Counted from the stretch's first letter, positions 26,183 to 35,492 are shown. The stretch: 64,000 nucleotides of DNA from Rufibacter hautae (GCF_008271695.1 NZ_VKKY01000002.1:1798001-1862000); one strand, 5' to 3'. Notes: generated by a model from the sequence alone, not told the origin. Numbers and translations: made by a program.

Positions 26183-28675
26183 CTATTTGGTAATGGCGCT
26201 CTGCAACGGCTGTTTGTCTAGCTTGTCCTCCAGCAGTTTCATGAAATAACCGCCTACCACCGAGCGCGCCTGGAACCCGGTCATGTTGCCGTTCACCGTC
26301 TCGTGCCAGTCACTGATGGGCACCCGGGACGAGGTTTCGTTCGCGTATTTCCAGACGGGCATGAGGATGGTTTTAAAGTCTTTGGCATTATCCGCGAGAG
26401 TGGCGGTCCAGATAATCCAGTCAGATTTGGTGTAGGTCTTGCGGCTGTCCAGCGGCAGACCGTAAGGCTCCTGTTTGGTCAGATAGTACTTTACCTCTGT
26501 TTCGCGCACGCTTTTAGGAAAGATGTTCAAATCCAGGATATCGTCCCAGGCCAGGTTGTACTTCTGGCTCCAGGTGCCCTTGTTCTCGAAAGCCAGGGTA
26601 TAGTGGTTTCCGTCTTCGGCCAGTTTCATCCACTTCTGCGCCATCTCTTTGGCATCGGTGTTGTACTGTTTGGCCACCTCGGGTTTGCCCAGCATTTGGG
26701 CCAGCATGCCGTAAGCACCCAGGGCCTCAATGGCTTTCACCGACAAGTTCGCGTTGCGGGCCAGGTGCCCGGCAAAGTCATCGGTAGACAGCTGGTTCTC
26801 GGGGTCAAAGCCGCTTTTCTTCAGGAATTCGGCCCAGGTGGTGAGCGTTTCCCAGTGCTTGCGGGCGTACTCGGCGTTGCCTTCGGCCTTCGCGATGGCC
26901 GCCGTTAAGATGAGCATGTTACCGGCTTCCTCCACGGGCATGTCCTCGCCGTAGGTCTGGCCGTTAGCAATGGGGTACGTGCCCAGGTCATGCGCCGGGA
27001 AAGGCTTTTTCCACTGGCCGCTCTCGCTGTAGTAGAAGATGCCGTTTAGCATGCCTTTCAGTAAATCTGGGTTGTAAACGAGAAACAGCGGCGCCGAAGG
27101 ATAGGTCACGTCTACGGTGTTGATGGAGCCGTTGCTGAAGTTCTCCTTGGACAGGAACAGAATCTCGCCCTGCGGACTTTTCACCAGAATGTGGGCCGCG
27201 ATGGCCTGGCGGTACGCCAACTCACAAAGATCGGCGTACTCTTTCCCACCAGATTTTTGGGCATCCTGGTACAGCTGCTTGTCAAACGCCTCGCACTGCT
27301 TGATGGTCTTGACGTAATCAACGGAGGCTTGGCCCAGTTCCTTTTCAATGGTGGCGGCTTCGCTTTCTTTCCACCAAGGGCGCAGGTTCTGTTTGAAGTA
27401 TTGAACGGCGTAGACCTCATCGTACCCCAGCATAAAGACCTGTTCTCTGGCCTCGGTGCCTACTTTTCCCAACGGCACGATGGTGCTTAGCATCAGGCTT
27501 CTGCCCTGCGCAGTGTTCTGCACCGCCGGAGTTGTGGCGGAGAGAAACGGCGCCACCGCTTTACTTACCGAAGTCACGTACTGGTTGGCCTTCGCCGTGG
27601 CCGGAACCGCGACGTACAGGTGTCCCCAGTCGATCCGCACATCGTCGCCTTTCTTCTGCAGCAAGGGCTGCGCTGTGGTGCCGGCTTTCAGGATGGAGAG
27701 TTTCTCGGCAGTGTACTCCTGGGTGGTTACTTCCTGGTCCTGTGTGTTCACCGCGATGTCTGACGAAGCGCCCAAATACAGCTGCACGTTGTGGGCCACC
27801 TTATCGTTTGATTTCACTTTCATGGACACGTAAGACACCGGCCGGGCCAGCACGTCCAGGTTGTTCATGAGCAGCGGCGAGGTGAAGGTGGCGGTCACGT
27901 CCACTTTGCCGCAGGTGAATTGGTAGATGGTTTGGGTGGCATTCAGCTGCACGCTTTTCTGCACGGCCGGTAATACCTTGGCGTACTCCTTGGTGGTTTC
28001 CTCGCGCACGATGCCTGCATCCAGCCATCTTCCGCCGGCGGTGTTGGCGATGTGGATAGCCAGCACGTTGCCTTCCTTCTTCAGCTTTTTGGCGACCTCG
28101 GGCTTAATGGGAATGTACTCGTATTTATGCACCCATCCGGCATGGCGGTAGATTTCCTCGCCGTTCAGGTAGACTTCCACATTGTCGTCGTGGTTCAGTT
28201 TCAGGAACAGGTTTCCGGCATCGGCCTCGGAAAAAGAGAAGGTTCTCCGCACCCAGAGGTTGCTGCTCTCCCAAGGGGTTTTGGCCTGGGTTTTATCATC
28301 CCCGAAAGGGGCCTCCCCGGTTTTCCAGGAAGACGCGTTGAACTGCTGGGATTGCCAGCCCGCGCCGGGTTCATTTTCTGTATAGGTGAAAGAATACGAT
28401 TTCTCGTCTGCCGCCGGAAGCACCGGCGCGTACACTTTGGCCTCTTGGCCCAGGAACCGGTACACGGCACCGTCTACCTTCACCATGCCAATGAGGGGCA
28501 TCTCCTGGCCGGTCCAGTGTTTTGTGGCCGATTTTGACAAATCATCGCCAAACGACCAGATACTGAAATACGGGTTATGCGTGACTAACGGGTAAGCGGG
28601 CGCCCGGAGATTCTGTGCGGTGAGCACTACTTGGGGCAACCATACCAGAAACAAAAACAGACTGATTCTTTTCAT
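26183..28675 (-). CDS. GtaA-like protein (DUF4964/DUF5127/DUF4965/DUF1793 type) with galactose-binding insert
   Basis: 830 residues with a signal peptide ending near LTAQNLRAP. Residues 22-85 match the N-terminal DUF4964 pattern (PLVTHNPYFSIWSFGDDLS, LIGMVKVDGAVYRFLG). Residues 92-222 are an inserted jelly-roll like the sugar-binding domain of beta-galactosidases (FLKLNHDDNVEVYLNGEEI). The rest follows the family order: a beta-rich DUF5127 domain (about 230-470), then an (alpha/alpha)6-like catalytic region (DUF4965/DUF1793) with YAEDMPVEEAGNMLI-type and WAEFLKKSGFDPENQLSTDDFAGH motifs. Databases call these glutaminase A after a fungal enzyme. In Bacteroidetes they are common in polysaccharide loci, and the fold resembles six-hairpin glycosidases, so a glycosidase role is likely here but unproven. 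Confidence 0.8.
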   Translation of the reverse strand: MKRISLFLFLVWLPQVVLTAQNLRAPAYPLVTHNPYFSIWSFGDDLSKSATKHWTGQEMPLIGMVKVDGAVYRFLGQEAKVYAPVLPAADEKSYSFTYTENEPGAGWQSQQFNASSWKTGEAPFGDDKTQAKTPWESSNLWVRRTFSFSEADAGNLFLKLNHDDNVEVYLNGEEIYRHAGWVHKYEYIPIKPEVAKKLKKEGNVLAIHIANTAGGRWLDAGIVREETTKEYAKVLPAVQKSVQLNATQTIYQFTCGKVDVTATFTSPLLMNNLDVLARPVSYVSMKVKSNDKVAHNVQLYLGASSDIAVNTQDQEVTTQEYTAEKLSILKAGTTAQPLLQKKGDDVRIDWGHLYVAVPATAKANQYVTSVSKAVAPFLSATTPAVQNTAQGRSLMLSTIVPLGKVGTEAREQVFMLGYDEVYAVQYFKQNLRPWWKESEAATIEKELGQASVDYVKTIKQCEAFDKQLYQDAQKSGGKEYADLCELAYRQAIAAHILVKSPQGEILFLSKENFSNGSINTVDVTYPSAPLFLVYNPDLLKGMLNGIFYYSESGQWKKPFPAHDLGTYPIANGQTYGEDMPVEEAGNMLILTAAIAKAEGNAEYARKHWETLTTWAEFLKKSGFDPENQLSTDDFAGHLARNANLSVKAIEALGAYGMLAQMLGKPEVAKQYNTDAKEMAQKWMKLAEDGNHYTLAFENKGTWSQKYNLAWDDILDLNIFPKSVRETEVKYYLTKQEPYGLPLDSRKTYTKSDWIIWTATLADNAKDFKTILMPVWKYANETSSRVPISDWHETVNGNMTGFQARSVVGGYFMKLLEDKLDKQPLQSAITK

Positions 28676-28792
28676 ACAAATGGGGAAGAAAGGTTTGTTA
28701 GCTTATAAGGAAGAATTTTAAAATAATAGTGGAGAGGGTATGCTAAAGTTAAGGTTTTCTGCATTTTATCCAAGGAGAGCCGAAGTTGATCC

Positions 28793-30979
28793 TCACCAAT
28801 TCACCTCCACCCTGATGCCTTTGCTGTCATTCTCAAACTGCACCAGGTAGGTGTTGGTCTCTTTGTGCCAGGCAGTCTGCACATCGGTGAGTTTTTGGCC
28901 ACCGGCATCCGTCAGGGTGATGGTCTTGGGCTCCGCAGGCAATACCATCCGCATGGCATTTCTGGTGTTGGAAGGACTCTTGGTCAGGAAAGAATAAGCC
29001 GTTTTGCCTTTCTTCTCTTCGTACACCCGGGAGGCCGCACACAAAACCACTGGTTCTTTTTTGCTTTTCAGGCGAGTCAGGTTGTACAAGTAGGCTTGCT
29101 GGCCCGGCTTCACTACTTTCTCGGGCAGCACCGGCAATGCAGGGTCAAACAGATCTACCACCGGGCCTTGTATTCTCAAGGGAGCATCGCCTACACTTTC
29201 GTCAAGCACCGCCGCAATGTCATAGGGCCCGCGCTGCAGCAGAAAGTGGTTTTTGCTAATGACTTTCCCGGCCTTGGCATCCGTTTCATAGGCGTTTTTC
29301 ACCAAAGAAATAAAATCCGCATCCTGGCTGGCTTGCAGCACCAATTCTTTGGGATCGCGGCGCAGGAGGTACAACTTGCCCTTGCCTACCGCATAGCTTT
29401 GCTTCCCTGAAGCCTCCTTGATGCCCAATTGTTCCAAGAGGTGTTCTGAGGGAGCTTTGTAGGTCTTACCGCCCGTGTTCCACCATTCTTTCACCGTCTG
29501 GAATGGGTCTTGGTCCCGGCCCACGTACACCAGCACGCCGCCGTTTTTGACCCATTTTGCCAAAACCTCGTGCGAAACCGGTGACATTGGTTTCATGTTG
29601 GCGTAGCTCATGATGAGCACTTTGGTGTTCTTCAGGGTCTGGTCCAGGCCCAGGTTTTCCATGTGCACTGTGCCTACTGGAATGCCCTGTTTCAGGAGGG
29701 GCATCACCATGCCGTAGAAGTTGGAAAGCTGCGGATCTTCGTAGCCTTTGTGCGTGGGGAACCGCTGGAACATCATGGAATTGGCCAGCAGGATGTCAAT
29801 GCCTTTGGTGCCACTCACCTGATTGGAAGATAAGGGCATGTCGTTGAGCGAGTTCACCATGACCTGCATCTGGGTGGCGTAGGTTCTGGGGATGGGCTGC
29901 GTTTCATTGCTGTTTTCCATCTTGAACTTACCCAGATAAATGCGCTTGGGCCAGGGCATCACCTCATAGGAAGCCACCATGGGGTACAGCAGTTGCGCGG
30001 TGAACGTGGCCTCGTAGTTCCGTTTGTAGTCGTCCCAAGTTTGGCGGCGGTCTTCAATGGGATCGGTAAGGAAGAACATCTTGCGACCGGTGGGCGCGGT
30101 CATAGACACCATGGAGCCGTACTCCAAAAAGGCGTTCTCAAACACGCGTTCTTTCAGCACGCCGTTAAAGTGGATGGGCTCCCGGGAGGTGCCCGTCCAG
30201 ACCTGCGCGATGTAGCCGTCCATTCCCTCCAGGTTCGCCAAACTTGCCTCCGGACTCACGATGGCCCAGGAAGAATAGTTGATGAGCGAATGCGTAGGCA
30301 CGTAGCATTTGACCGTGACGCCTTTGCTTTGGCTGTACGAGCGCACGTAGGCAAACACCTCTTTCAGGGCGTTGAAATACAACTGATATTTCAGTTTGGA
30401 GGAAAGGTAGGTGGCCTCGGGAGATTCATCTTGAGCAATCCAAGGAAAGCCGTACTGTTTTTCCCACTCTTTTTTGAAAGAAGGCCCATAACCCGCGCGG
30501 GCCCAAAACTCCGGTTCCTCCAGGTGCACAGCGGTGACTCCGGCGTCAATGGCCCTTTTCACCAGTTCCTTCATGTAAGTGAGGTACGTGGCCGAGGGAA
30601 CCACGTAGGGCACGTCTTTGCCGTGCCAGATGGTCTCGCCGTTTTTCATGACTTGGCCGTCTTCCCAATGGGTTTTTCCGTCGTACTTGCCGGTGAAGTA
30701 GTCCTGGTACTCGCCCCAGGCGATGCCGGTCATGAAATGCACTTTGTAGCCTTTGTCGCGCCAGCTTTTCACGCGGCCCTCAAAGTCGCCGCCTGCATCG
30801 TTGATGCCGTAGACGATGGCCACATCGGAACGCACGTCATAGTCCGCCGCCCAGGCATCGGCAATCTGGAAAGCGGTTTTCTCACCATCGGGTTTGGGGG
30901 CTTTTAGCTGGGCATGACTCGTCATTCCCAACAGCAGGGCACCACTCAGAAAGAAAGCGACTCTAGATTTCAGGTCCAT
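28793..30979 (-). CDS. Secreted protein of unknown function; possible TIM-barrel glycosidase with GATase-like domain
   Basis: 728 residues with a signal peptide ending at SHAQ (about 23). I do not recognise a family. The first ~390 residues read like a beta/alpha barrel: DVAIVYGIND, YKVHFMTGIAWGEYQDYF, GVTAVHLEEPEFWARAGYG (Glu154, Glu155, Glu157 at a strand end), VTVKCYVPTHSLINYSSW, MDGYIAQVWTG and KMFFLTDPIED. Residues about 395-520 resemble the glutamine-amidotransferase-like domain found in GH42-type beta-galactosidases (VLIMSYANMKPMSPVSHEVLAKWV, NGGVLVYVGRD). The C-terminal part is beta-rich. Conserved acids at strand ends make it a candidate glycosidase. It lies 37 bp from GH76 and is surely co-transcribed with it, which points to mannan as the substrate. 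Confidence 0.72.
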   Translation of the reverse strand: MDLKSRVAFFLSGALLLGMTSHAQLKAPKPDGEKTAFQIADAWAADYDVRSDVAIVYGINDAGGDFEGRVKSWRDKGYKVHFMTGIAWGEYQDYFTGKYDGKTHWEDGQVMKNGETIWHGKDVPYVVPSATYLTYMKELVKRAIDAGVTAVHLEEPEFWARAGYGPSFKKEWEKQYGFPWIAQDESPEATYLSSKLKYQLYFNALKEVFAYVRSYSQSKGVTVKCYVPTHSLINYSSWAIVSPEASLANLEGMDGYIAQVWTGTSREPIHFNGVLKERVFENAFLEYGSMVSMTAPTGRKMFFLTDPIEDRRQTWDDYKRNYEATFTAQLLYPMVASYEVMPWPKRIYLGKFKMENSNETQPIPRTYATQMQVMVNSLNDMPLSSNQVSGTKGIDILLANSMMFQRFPTHKGYEDPQLSNFYGMVMPLLKQGIPVGTVHMENLGLDQTLKNTKVLIMSYANMKPMSPVSHEVLAKWVKNGGVLVYVGRDQDPFQTVKEWWNTGGKTYKAPSEHLLEQLGIKEASGKQSYAVGKGKLYLLRRDPKELVLQASQDADFISLVKNAYETDAKAGKVISKNHFLLQRGPYDIAAVLDESVGDAPLRIQGPVVDLFDPALPVLPEKVVKPGQQAYLYNLTRLKSKKEPVVLCAASRVYEEKKGKTAYSFLTKSPSNTRNAMRMVLPAEPKTITLTDAGGQKLTDVQTAWHKETNTYLVQFENDSKGIRVEVNW

Positions 30980-31016
30980 GGGGGGTTACGGTTGAAAGCG
31001 TTTAAATAAACTAAAG

Positions 31017-32135
31017 CTATTCCTTGGGAGGGCACACCTGCATCATACCCACCACGCTGCTCGCCTCGTAAGACTGGATGGTACCGGTTGGGCAACCCAC
31101 GCGGTAATCCCTGAAAGTGAGATTCCGTGCTTTATCGCGGTTTTTCCAAGCCAGTGTAATGTTTTCCTGGATCCAGGGCTGATACTGGGGCTGGTTCGCG
31201 TCTTTGATGAGCATCATGATGTAGCGCCCGAAGATGGCCTTCAACACGCCCTGCTCGTTCCAGTCGCCCTCAGCAGGAAGAATGCCGTTGGCATCGCTCA
31301 TTTTCTGCTTCGTGTAATCGGCGGCCAACTTGGCGTCGGTGAGGTAAGACTCAGTGCCGGTGGCTTTGTAGAGCATCACGGCCGCCCCGATGCTGGTTCC
31401 CTGGTTGTAGGTGTAATCGCTCCAGCCCACGTTGCCCTGGGCCACGTTGATGTTATCCGCGATTCTGCCGTTGCTGAACAGGTTGGCTCTGGCCCAGGTA
31501 TAAATGGTCTTCGCTTTATCCAGGTACTGGGCATCCTTGGTGATCTTGTACAGCTCCATGGCCGCTATGACCGTGGGGTAATTGATGCAGGCGTTCTTGC
31601 CGTCTTTGGCGAAATTCCAGAACATACCGCCGTCTTTGGGGTCATACGATCTGCCCCAAACGTTCTGGAACCCTTCTTTGGCTTTGTCCAGGTAGACTTG
31701 GTCTCCGGTGATCTGGTGCGCCCGGGCCATTGAGATGATCCACCACATCATGTCATCGTAAATGAACCACTCGCGGGTGTTGTTCCAGTTGTAGCCGTCG
31801 TACTCCTGAAAGCCGCCTTGGTAGATGTCATTCACCAGCTTCAACTGGTCCGCGTCTTTGGTGCGGTTGTAAGCATCCATGGCAATGTCCCAGTAAATAG
31901 CCTGCGTCCAGATGGCGCCTAAGCCCGTCTTCGCCGAGGTGCTGTAATATAGTTTTGCCTCCGGATTGTAAAAATGGGTATTAAACGCAGTATAGGCAGT
32001 CGTCACATCGGCGGCGGTGAAGGTGTCCGTCTCCTTGGTTTTATCGGGGATTACCTCCTCTTCTTCCTTCTCGCTACCGCAACCAAGCAGCAGCAGCACC
32101 AACACGGACAAAGAGAGACATTTTAGCTTATTCAT
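31017..32135 (-). CDS. GH76 endo-alpha-1,6-mannanase lipoprotein
   Basis: About 372 residues from the start at 32135, chosen because it gives a lipoprotein signal with LLLLGC (Cys19) followed by an acidic SEKEEEE stretch that favours surface display. The GH76 (alpha/alpha)6 domain includes GAIWTQAIYWDIAMDAY and the catalytic Asp pair in FIYDDMMWW (127-128). It also has GMFWNFAKDGKNACIN and NQGTSIGAAVMLY. GH76 enzymes cut the alpha-1,6-mannan backbone of fungal cell-wall mannan. Surface location fits the first cut before SusCD import. It is the key marker that PUL B targets alpha-mannan. Confidence 0.93.
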   Translation of the reverse strand: MNKLKCLSLSVLVLLLLGCGSEKEEEEVIPDKTKETDTFTAADVTTAYTAFNTHFYNPEAKLYYSTSAKTGLGAIWTQAIYWDIAMDAYNRTKDADQLKLVNDIYQGGFQEYDGYNWNNTREWFIYDDMMWWIISMARAHQITGDQVYLDKAKEGFQNVWGRSYDPKDGGMFWNFAKDGKNACINYPTVIAAMELYKITKDAQYLDKAKTIYTWARANLFSNGRIADNINVAQGNVGWSDYTYNQGTSIGAAVMLYKATGTESYLTDAKLAADYTKQKMSDANGILPAEGDWNEQGVLKAIFGRYIMMLIKDANQPQYQPWIQENITLAWKNRDKARNLTFRDYRVGCPTGTIQSYEASSVVGMMQVCPPKE

Positions 32136-32210
32136 CTTTTGAGAATTAATCGTCTGAAAACTGGGCAGAATTGGCTGCCTTCCCACCTGCTCCTGGGGTA
32201 AACCTAGGAC

Positions 32211-34514
32211 CTACTTCTTGCCTAATTCTATCGCTTGTCCGCCGCCGGCCGCCGATAAAGAGAAAGGTTTGTTCTCTTCTTTGACGCCCCGGTTCAAGGC
32301 TGGTTTGTCGCCCATCACAAAACTCAAGGTTCCGCCGGCGGTAATGTCGGCGTGCCGGATATAGTTGTGGTCATAGGGCTTGCCGTTGAGCGAGGCCGAC
32401 TGGATGTACACGTTCTGCTTGCTGTTATTTTTGGCCTCCACGGTAAACTTCTTGCCGTTCTCCAGCGTGACAGTAGCTTTCTGGAACACCGGGCTCCCGA
32501 TGACATATTGGTCGGTGCCCGGGCAAACGCTGTAGATGCCCAGGGCGCTTAGCACGTACCAGGAGGACGTCTGGCCCTGGTCTTCATCGCCGGGGTAGCC
32601 GTTCTCGGTGGAGTTGTACAGGCGGTCCATGACCATGCGCACTTTCTCCTGCGATTTCCAGGGCTCGCCGCCGTAGTTGTAGAGGTACGGCATGTGCTGG
32701 ATGGGCTGGTTGCCGTGCGCGTACTGACCCATGTTGGCCATCACCATCTCGGTCATCTCATGAATCATGCGGCCATAAGAACCCACTTTCACGGTGTTAG
32801 GCACACTGAACACCGAATCCAATTTGGCCGTGAACCGCTTTTCGCCGCCCATCAGCTTGATCAGCCCTTGTATGTCCTGGAACACCGACCATTGCCAGTG
32901 CCAGGCGTTACCCTCGGTGAAAGGACCGCCCCACTCCACCGGATCGAAATTGGGTAGCCACTCGCCGTTTTCTTTTCGGCCGCGCATGAACCCGGTGCTG
33001 GGGTCATACACGTTTTTGTAGTTGTACATATTCCGGGCGAAGAGCTGCTCATAGAAGGAGTTGCCCGTGAGTTTGGCCAGTTGGTAGCCGCAGAAATCGT
33101 CGTAGGCGTATTCCAAGGTTTTCGCGGTGGCCTCGCCGTGCCGAGGCATGGAAACATAACCCAGCGTGTAGTAGTCTTTCCAACCTTCGCGCCCGTTGGC
33201 GGGTCCCCAGGGGCCTTTGTTCGTGGCTTCGTGGTAATAGGCGTCCAAGGCACGCTTGGGATCGAAGGTGCGAATGTTTTTGACCCATGCATCGGTGAGC
33301 AGCGAAATGGCGTGGTTCCCGATCATACTGCCCGCCTCACCAGGAAACGACCAGGACGGCAACCAACCGCACTGATCCTTGGCATCCAGCAGGGCCACCA
33401 TGTAGCGCCCGTGCATGGTGGGGTGCAGGATGGAGTTCAGCGGGAACTGCGCCCGGAACGTGTCCCAGAAACCGGTATCGGTGTACATGTAGCCCTCGTG
33501 CACTTTGCCATCATACGGGCTGAAGTAATAAGGCTTGCCGTCTTTGTCATATTCAAAAAACTGGCGTGAAAACAGACTAGCCCGGAAGAAGCAAGAGTAA
33601 AACGTGGCTTTCTCTTCCTCGGTGCCTCCCTCCACCATCACGCGGCTCAGGTGCTTGTTCCAGACTGCTTCGGCAGCGGCTTTGGTGTCTTCCAGCTTCT
33701 TGTACTTGCCCAGCTCTCTGCTCAGGGTGAGTTCAGCCTGCTCCGGGCTGATGTACGAGGAGGCTACTTTCGCCTGCACTTTTTCGCCGTCTTTGAACTG
33801 CACGTAGGCGCCAATGCCCTGCCCTTCGCCAGTCAAGGTGCCCGCGGAGATTTTGCCTTCTTTGTTTTCCCAGGTTCCCTGGTTGATGAACGGTTTATCA
33901 AAAACGACCACAAAATAGCTTTTGAAGTTGTCCTTCAGGCCCCGGCCGTTGTGCACGTACCCAATGATTTTCCGCTCCTTGGGGATGATCTTCACCATGC
34001 TTGCGCCGGTGTACCCATCCAGCACAATGTAAGAGCCTTCGGTTTTAGGGAACGAGAAACGGGCATGCACCCCGCGCTCCGTCGGCGACATCTCGGTAGT
34101 GACGTTGTTGTCCAGCTTTACCTTGTAGTAGTGCGGTTTGGCGACCTCGTTCGAGTGGCTGAATTTGGTAGCTCTTTTGTCTTCGTGCACCTCCAGCTTG
34201 CCGATCACCGGCATCAGGGAGAATACCGCGTAGTCATTGGACCACGAGCTGCACTGGTGCGCCTGCTGAAATCCTCTGATGGTGTTTTTAGAGTATTGGT
34301 ATTTCCAACCGTCGCCGTTCTGCCCGGTTTGGGGCGTCCAGGTGTGCATGGCAAACGGCAGCGCGGTGGTGGGATAGGTATTGCCGCGGGTCAGGTCAAA
34401 CGACGAGTTTGTTCCCTGCAAAGTGTTCACGTACTGCACCAGGTTGGGAGTACCGGCATAAAGCGATGTGCTGCAAAGGATAAAAAAGGAAAGGACGAGG
34501 AATCTTAGTTTCAT
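32211..34514 (-). CDS. GH92 alpha-mannosidase (first copy)
   Basis: 767 residues with a signal peptide (about 1-21). It has the two-domain GH92 layout: an N-terminal beta-sandwich and a C-terminal (alpha/alpha)6 catalytic barrel. Predicted general acid Glu534 is in FTEGNAWHW. His585/Glu586 are in MIHEMTEM, and the calcium-supported base pair Asp643/Asp645 is in GDEDQGQ. These spacings match those I recall for the characterised Bacteroides enzyme BT3990. A GNQPIQH motif (Gln603) stands where many members have GNEPSHH. GH92 enzymes remove alpha-1,2, 1,3, 1,4 or 1,6 mannose side chains. It heads a unit with GH76 and the downstream genes, with a LacI-type operator 126 bp upstream. Confidence 0.94.
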   Translation of the reverse strand: MKLRFLVLSFFILCSTSLYAGTPNLVQYVNTLQGTNSSFDLTRGNTYPTTALPFAMHTWTPQTGQNGDGWKYQYSKNTIRGFQQAHQCSSWSNDYAVFSLMPVIGKLEVHEDKRATKFSHSNEVAKPHYYKVKLDNNVTTEMSPTERGVHARFSFPKTEGSYIVLDGYTGASMVKIIPKERKIIGYVHNGRGLKDNFKSYFVVVFDKPFINQGTWENKEGKISAGTLTGEGQGIGAYVQFKDGEKVQAKVASSYISPEQAELTLSRELGKYKKLEDTKAAAEAVWNKHLSRVMVEGGTEEEKATFYSCFFRASLFSRQFFEYDKDGKPYYFSPYDGKVHEGYMYTDTGFWDTFRAQFPLNSILHPTMHGRYMVALLDAKDQCGWLPSWSFPGEAGSMIGNHAISLLTDAWVKNIRTFDPKRALDAYYHEATNKGPWGPANGREGWKDYYTLGYVSMPRHGEATAKTLEYAYDDFCGYQLAKLTGNSFYEQLFARNMYNYKNVYDPSTGFMRGRKENGEWLPNFDPVEWGGPFTEGNAWHWQWSVFQDIQGLIKLMGGEKRFTAKLDSVFSVPNTVKVGSYGRMIHEMTEMVMANMGQYAHGNQPIQHMPYLYNYGGEPWKSQEKVRMVMDRLYNSTENGYPGDEDQGQTSSWYVLSALGIYSVCPGTDQYVIGSPVFQKATVTLENGKKFTVEAKNNSKQNVYIQSASLNGKPYDHNYIRHADITAGGTLSFVMGDKPALNRGVKEENKPFSLSAAGGGQAIELGKK

Positions 34515-34554
34515 CTGTGTCTGGGGTAAAACATTTGAAAGCGTAATCAGAAGT

Positions 34555-34600
34555 GATTTCAGCTTGTTTTCTGCTGTTTTCCAGAAAACAAGCTGAAATC
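34555..34600. repeat. Perfect 19-bp hairpin in the GH92 leader
   Basis: Arms GATTTCAGCTTGTTTTCTG (34555-34573) and its exact complement (34582-34600) surround an 8-nt loop. It lies between the candidate LacI operator (34633-34648) and the GH92 start at 34514, so it would be in the 5' untranslated leader or at the promoter. The inner core CTTGTTTT/AAAACAAG is shared with the dispersed hairpin family. Confidence 0.7.
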
Positions 34601-34632
34601 AGCAAACCAAATTTAGAAGGGCTTTATTACCC

Positions 34633-34648
34633 TTTAAAACGTTTTAGC
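34633..34648. promoter_or_regulatory. Candidate LacI-type operator upstream of the first GH92
   Basis: TTTAAAACGTTTTAGC, centred on the palindrome AAAACGTTTT, lies 126 bp (centre) upstream of the GH92 start. Its reverse complement is identical over 16 nt to the site at 38981-38996. The CG-centred palindrome is the usual form for LacI-family regulators, and one is encoded at 49562-50599. Confidence 0.7.
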
Positions 34649-34720
34649 ATGCTGCTATTTGCTCAGACATGAATTACATTAGTCTGCTGCTATATACTCA
34701 TAGTTGAAGTTGATAATTGG

Positions 34721-35461
34721 TTACAACGCAGGATTTGAGGCGTATTGCTGCCACAGTTCATCCACCGTTTTGCCCGTCAATTTAACCCATAGCTCAGGGG
34801 TGTAGGTCTTCTTCCGCAAAGCGGAATCCAGGTTGTCTACTATTTTGGGGTTCTTGTTCTTCTCCACCCAGGCCAGGAAACGGCCGGTGATGCGGTAGCT
34901 GTTGGTATAGTGGTGCTGCGGACTGAAGGGGGTCAAAGACCAGCCGCCGCCGGCATTGTCCACGCCGAATTTGTAGCGCACGTAATCGGTGATGCCTTCG
35001 GTGAGCCAGCCCGGACCTGCATCATGGGGATAAGCTTGTACCAGGTGGAATACCTCGTGGGTCACCACGTCAATGTCACCGGGGTGTTGCAGCATCCAGA
35101 ACGGGCTGTACCGGATGATTCCGTCACTGGCGGCGGCTACTCCCTGGTAGGCCGGGTCAATGATGAAGGTGACTTTCTTGGTGGTGTTGGGGTTGAACCT
35201 AGCCGCTTCTTGGGGATACACTTTGAAGAAGGCATCGATCATCCGCTTTTTGATTTGCTCGCCCTCTTGCGCGAAAGCTAGGTCCCGGTTATAGAAAAGG
35301 AGGGTGTAAGGGCCTTTGGTGACAGAATCCTTGCTTATGTAGGCCCCTATGTACTTCCAATCATCTATGCCGGCAATGTTCTTTCCCGGTTGCCCAGCCT
35401 GCGCGCATGCGGCGGTGAGGGAGCCAGCGAATAGCAAAGAACCAATGAGGAAACGTTTCAT
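34721..35461 (-). CDS. Basic secretory protein (BSP)-type zinc metalloprotease
   Basis: 246 residues with a signal peptide (about 1-20). The zinc motif HEVFH (His135, Glu136, His139) is followed by GWLTEGITDYVRY (Glu155 likely the third ligand), the arrangement of the BSP/gluzincin-like family. It ends with a helical segment ELWVKLTGKTVDELWQQY. Such proteins are secreted peptidases related to plant basic secretory proteins. In this locus it could cut the protein part of fungal mannoproteins, which is inference. It is 31 bp downstream of the ROK gene and probably in the same transcript as the second GH92. Confidence 0.82.
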   Translation of the reverse strand: MKRFLIGSLLFAGSLTAACAQAGQPGKNIAGIDDWKYIGAYISKDSVTKGPYTLLFYNRDLAFAQEGEQIKKRMIDAFFKVYPQEAARFNPNTTKKVTFIIDPAYQGVAAASDGIIRYSPFWMLQHPGDIDVVTHEVFHLVQAYPHDAGPGWLTEGITDYVRYKFGVDNAGGGWSLTPFSPQHHYTNSYRITGRFLAWVEKNKNPKIVDNLDSALRKKTYTPELWVKLTGKTVDELWQQYASNPAL

Positions 35462-35492
35462 ATTCTACAGGGGGATAAAGGTAAAAAGAGGT

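Noticed and set aside
30992..31007. TTGAAAGCGTTTAAAT as a further LacI operator upstream of the 728-aa gene
   Set aside because: Only the CGTTT half matches the consensus and the other arm differs. It falls inside a 37-bp gap of one operon, so it is most likely chance.
32700..32720. Loss of the GH92 catalytic acid through Glu to Gln in GNQP
   Set aside because: Counting back 69 residues places the general acid at Glu534 in TEGN, 109 before the base pair, as I recall for the characterised enzyme. The GNQP Gln is a different position.
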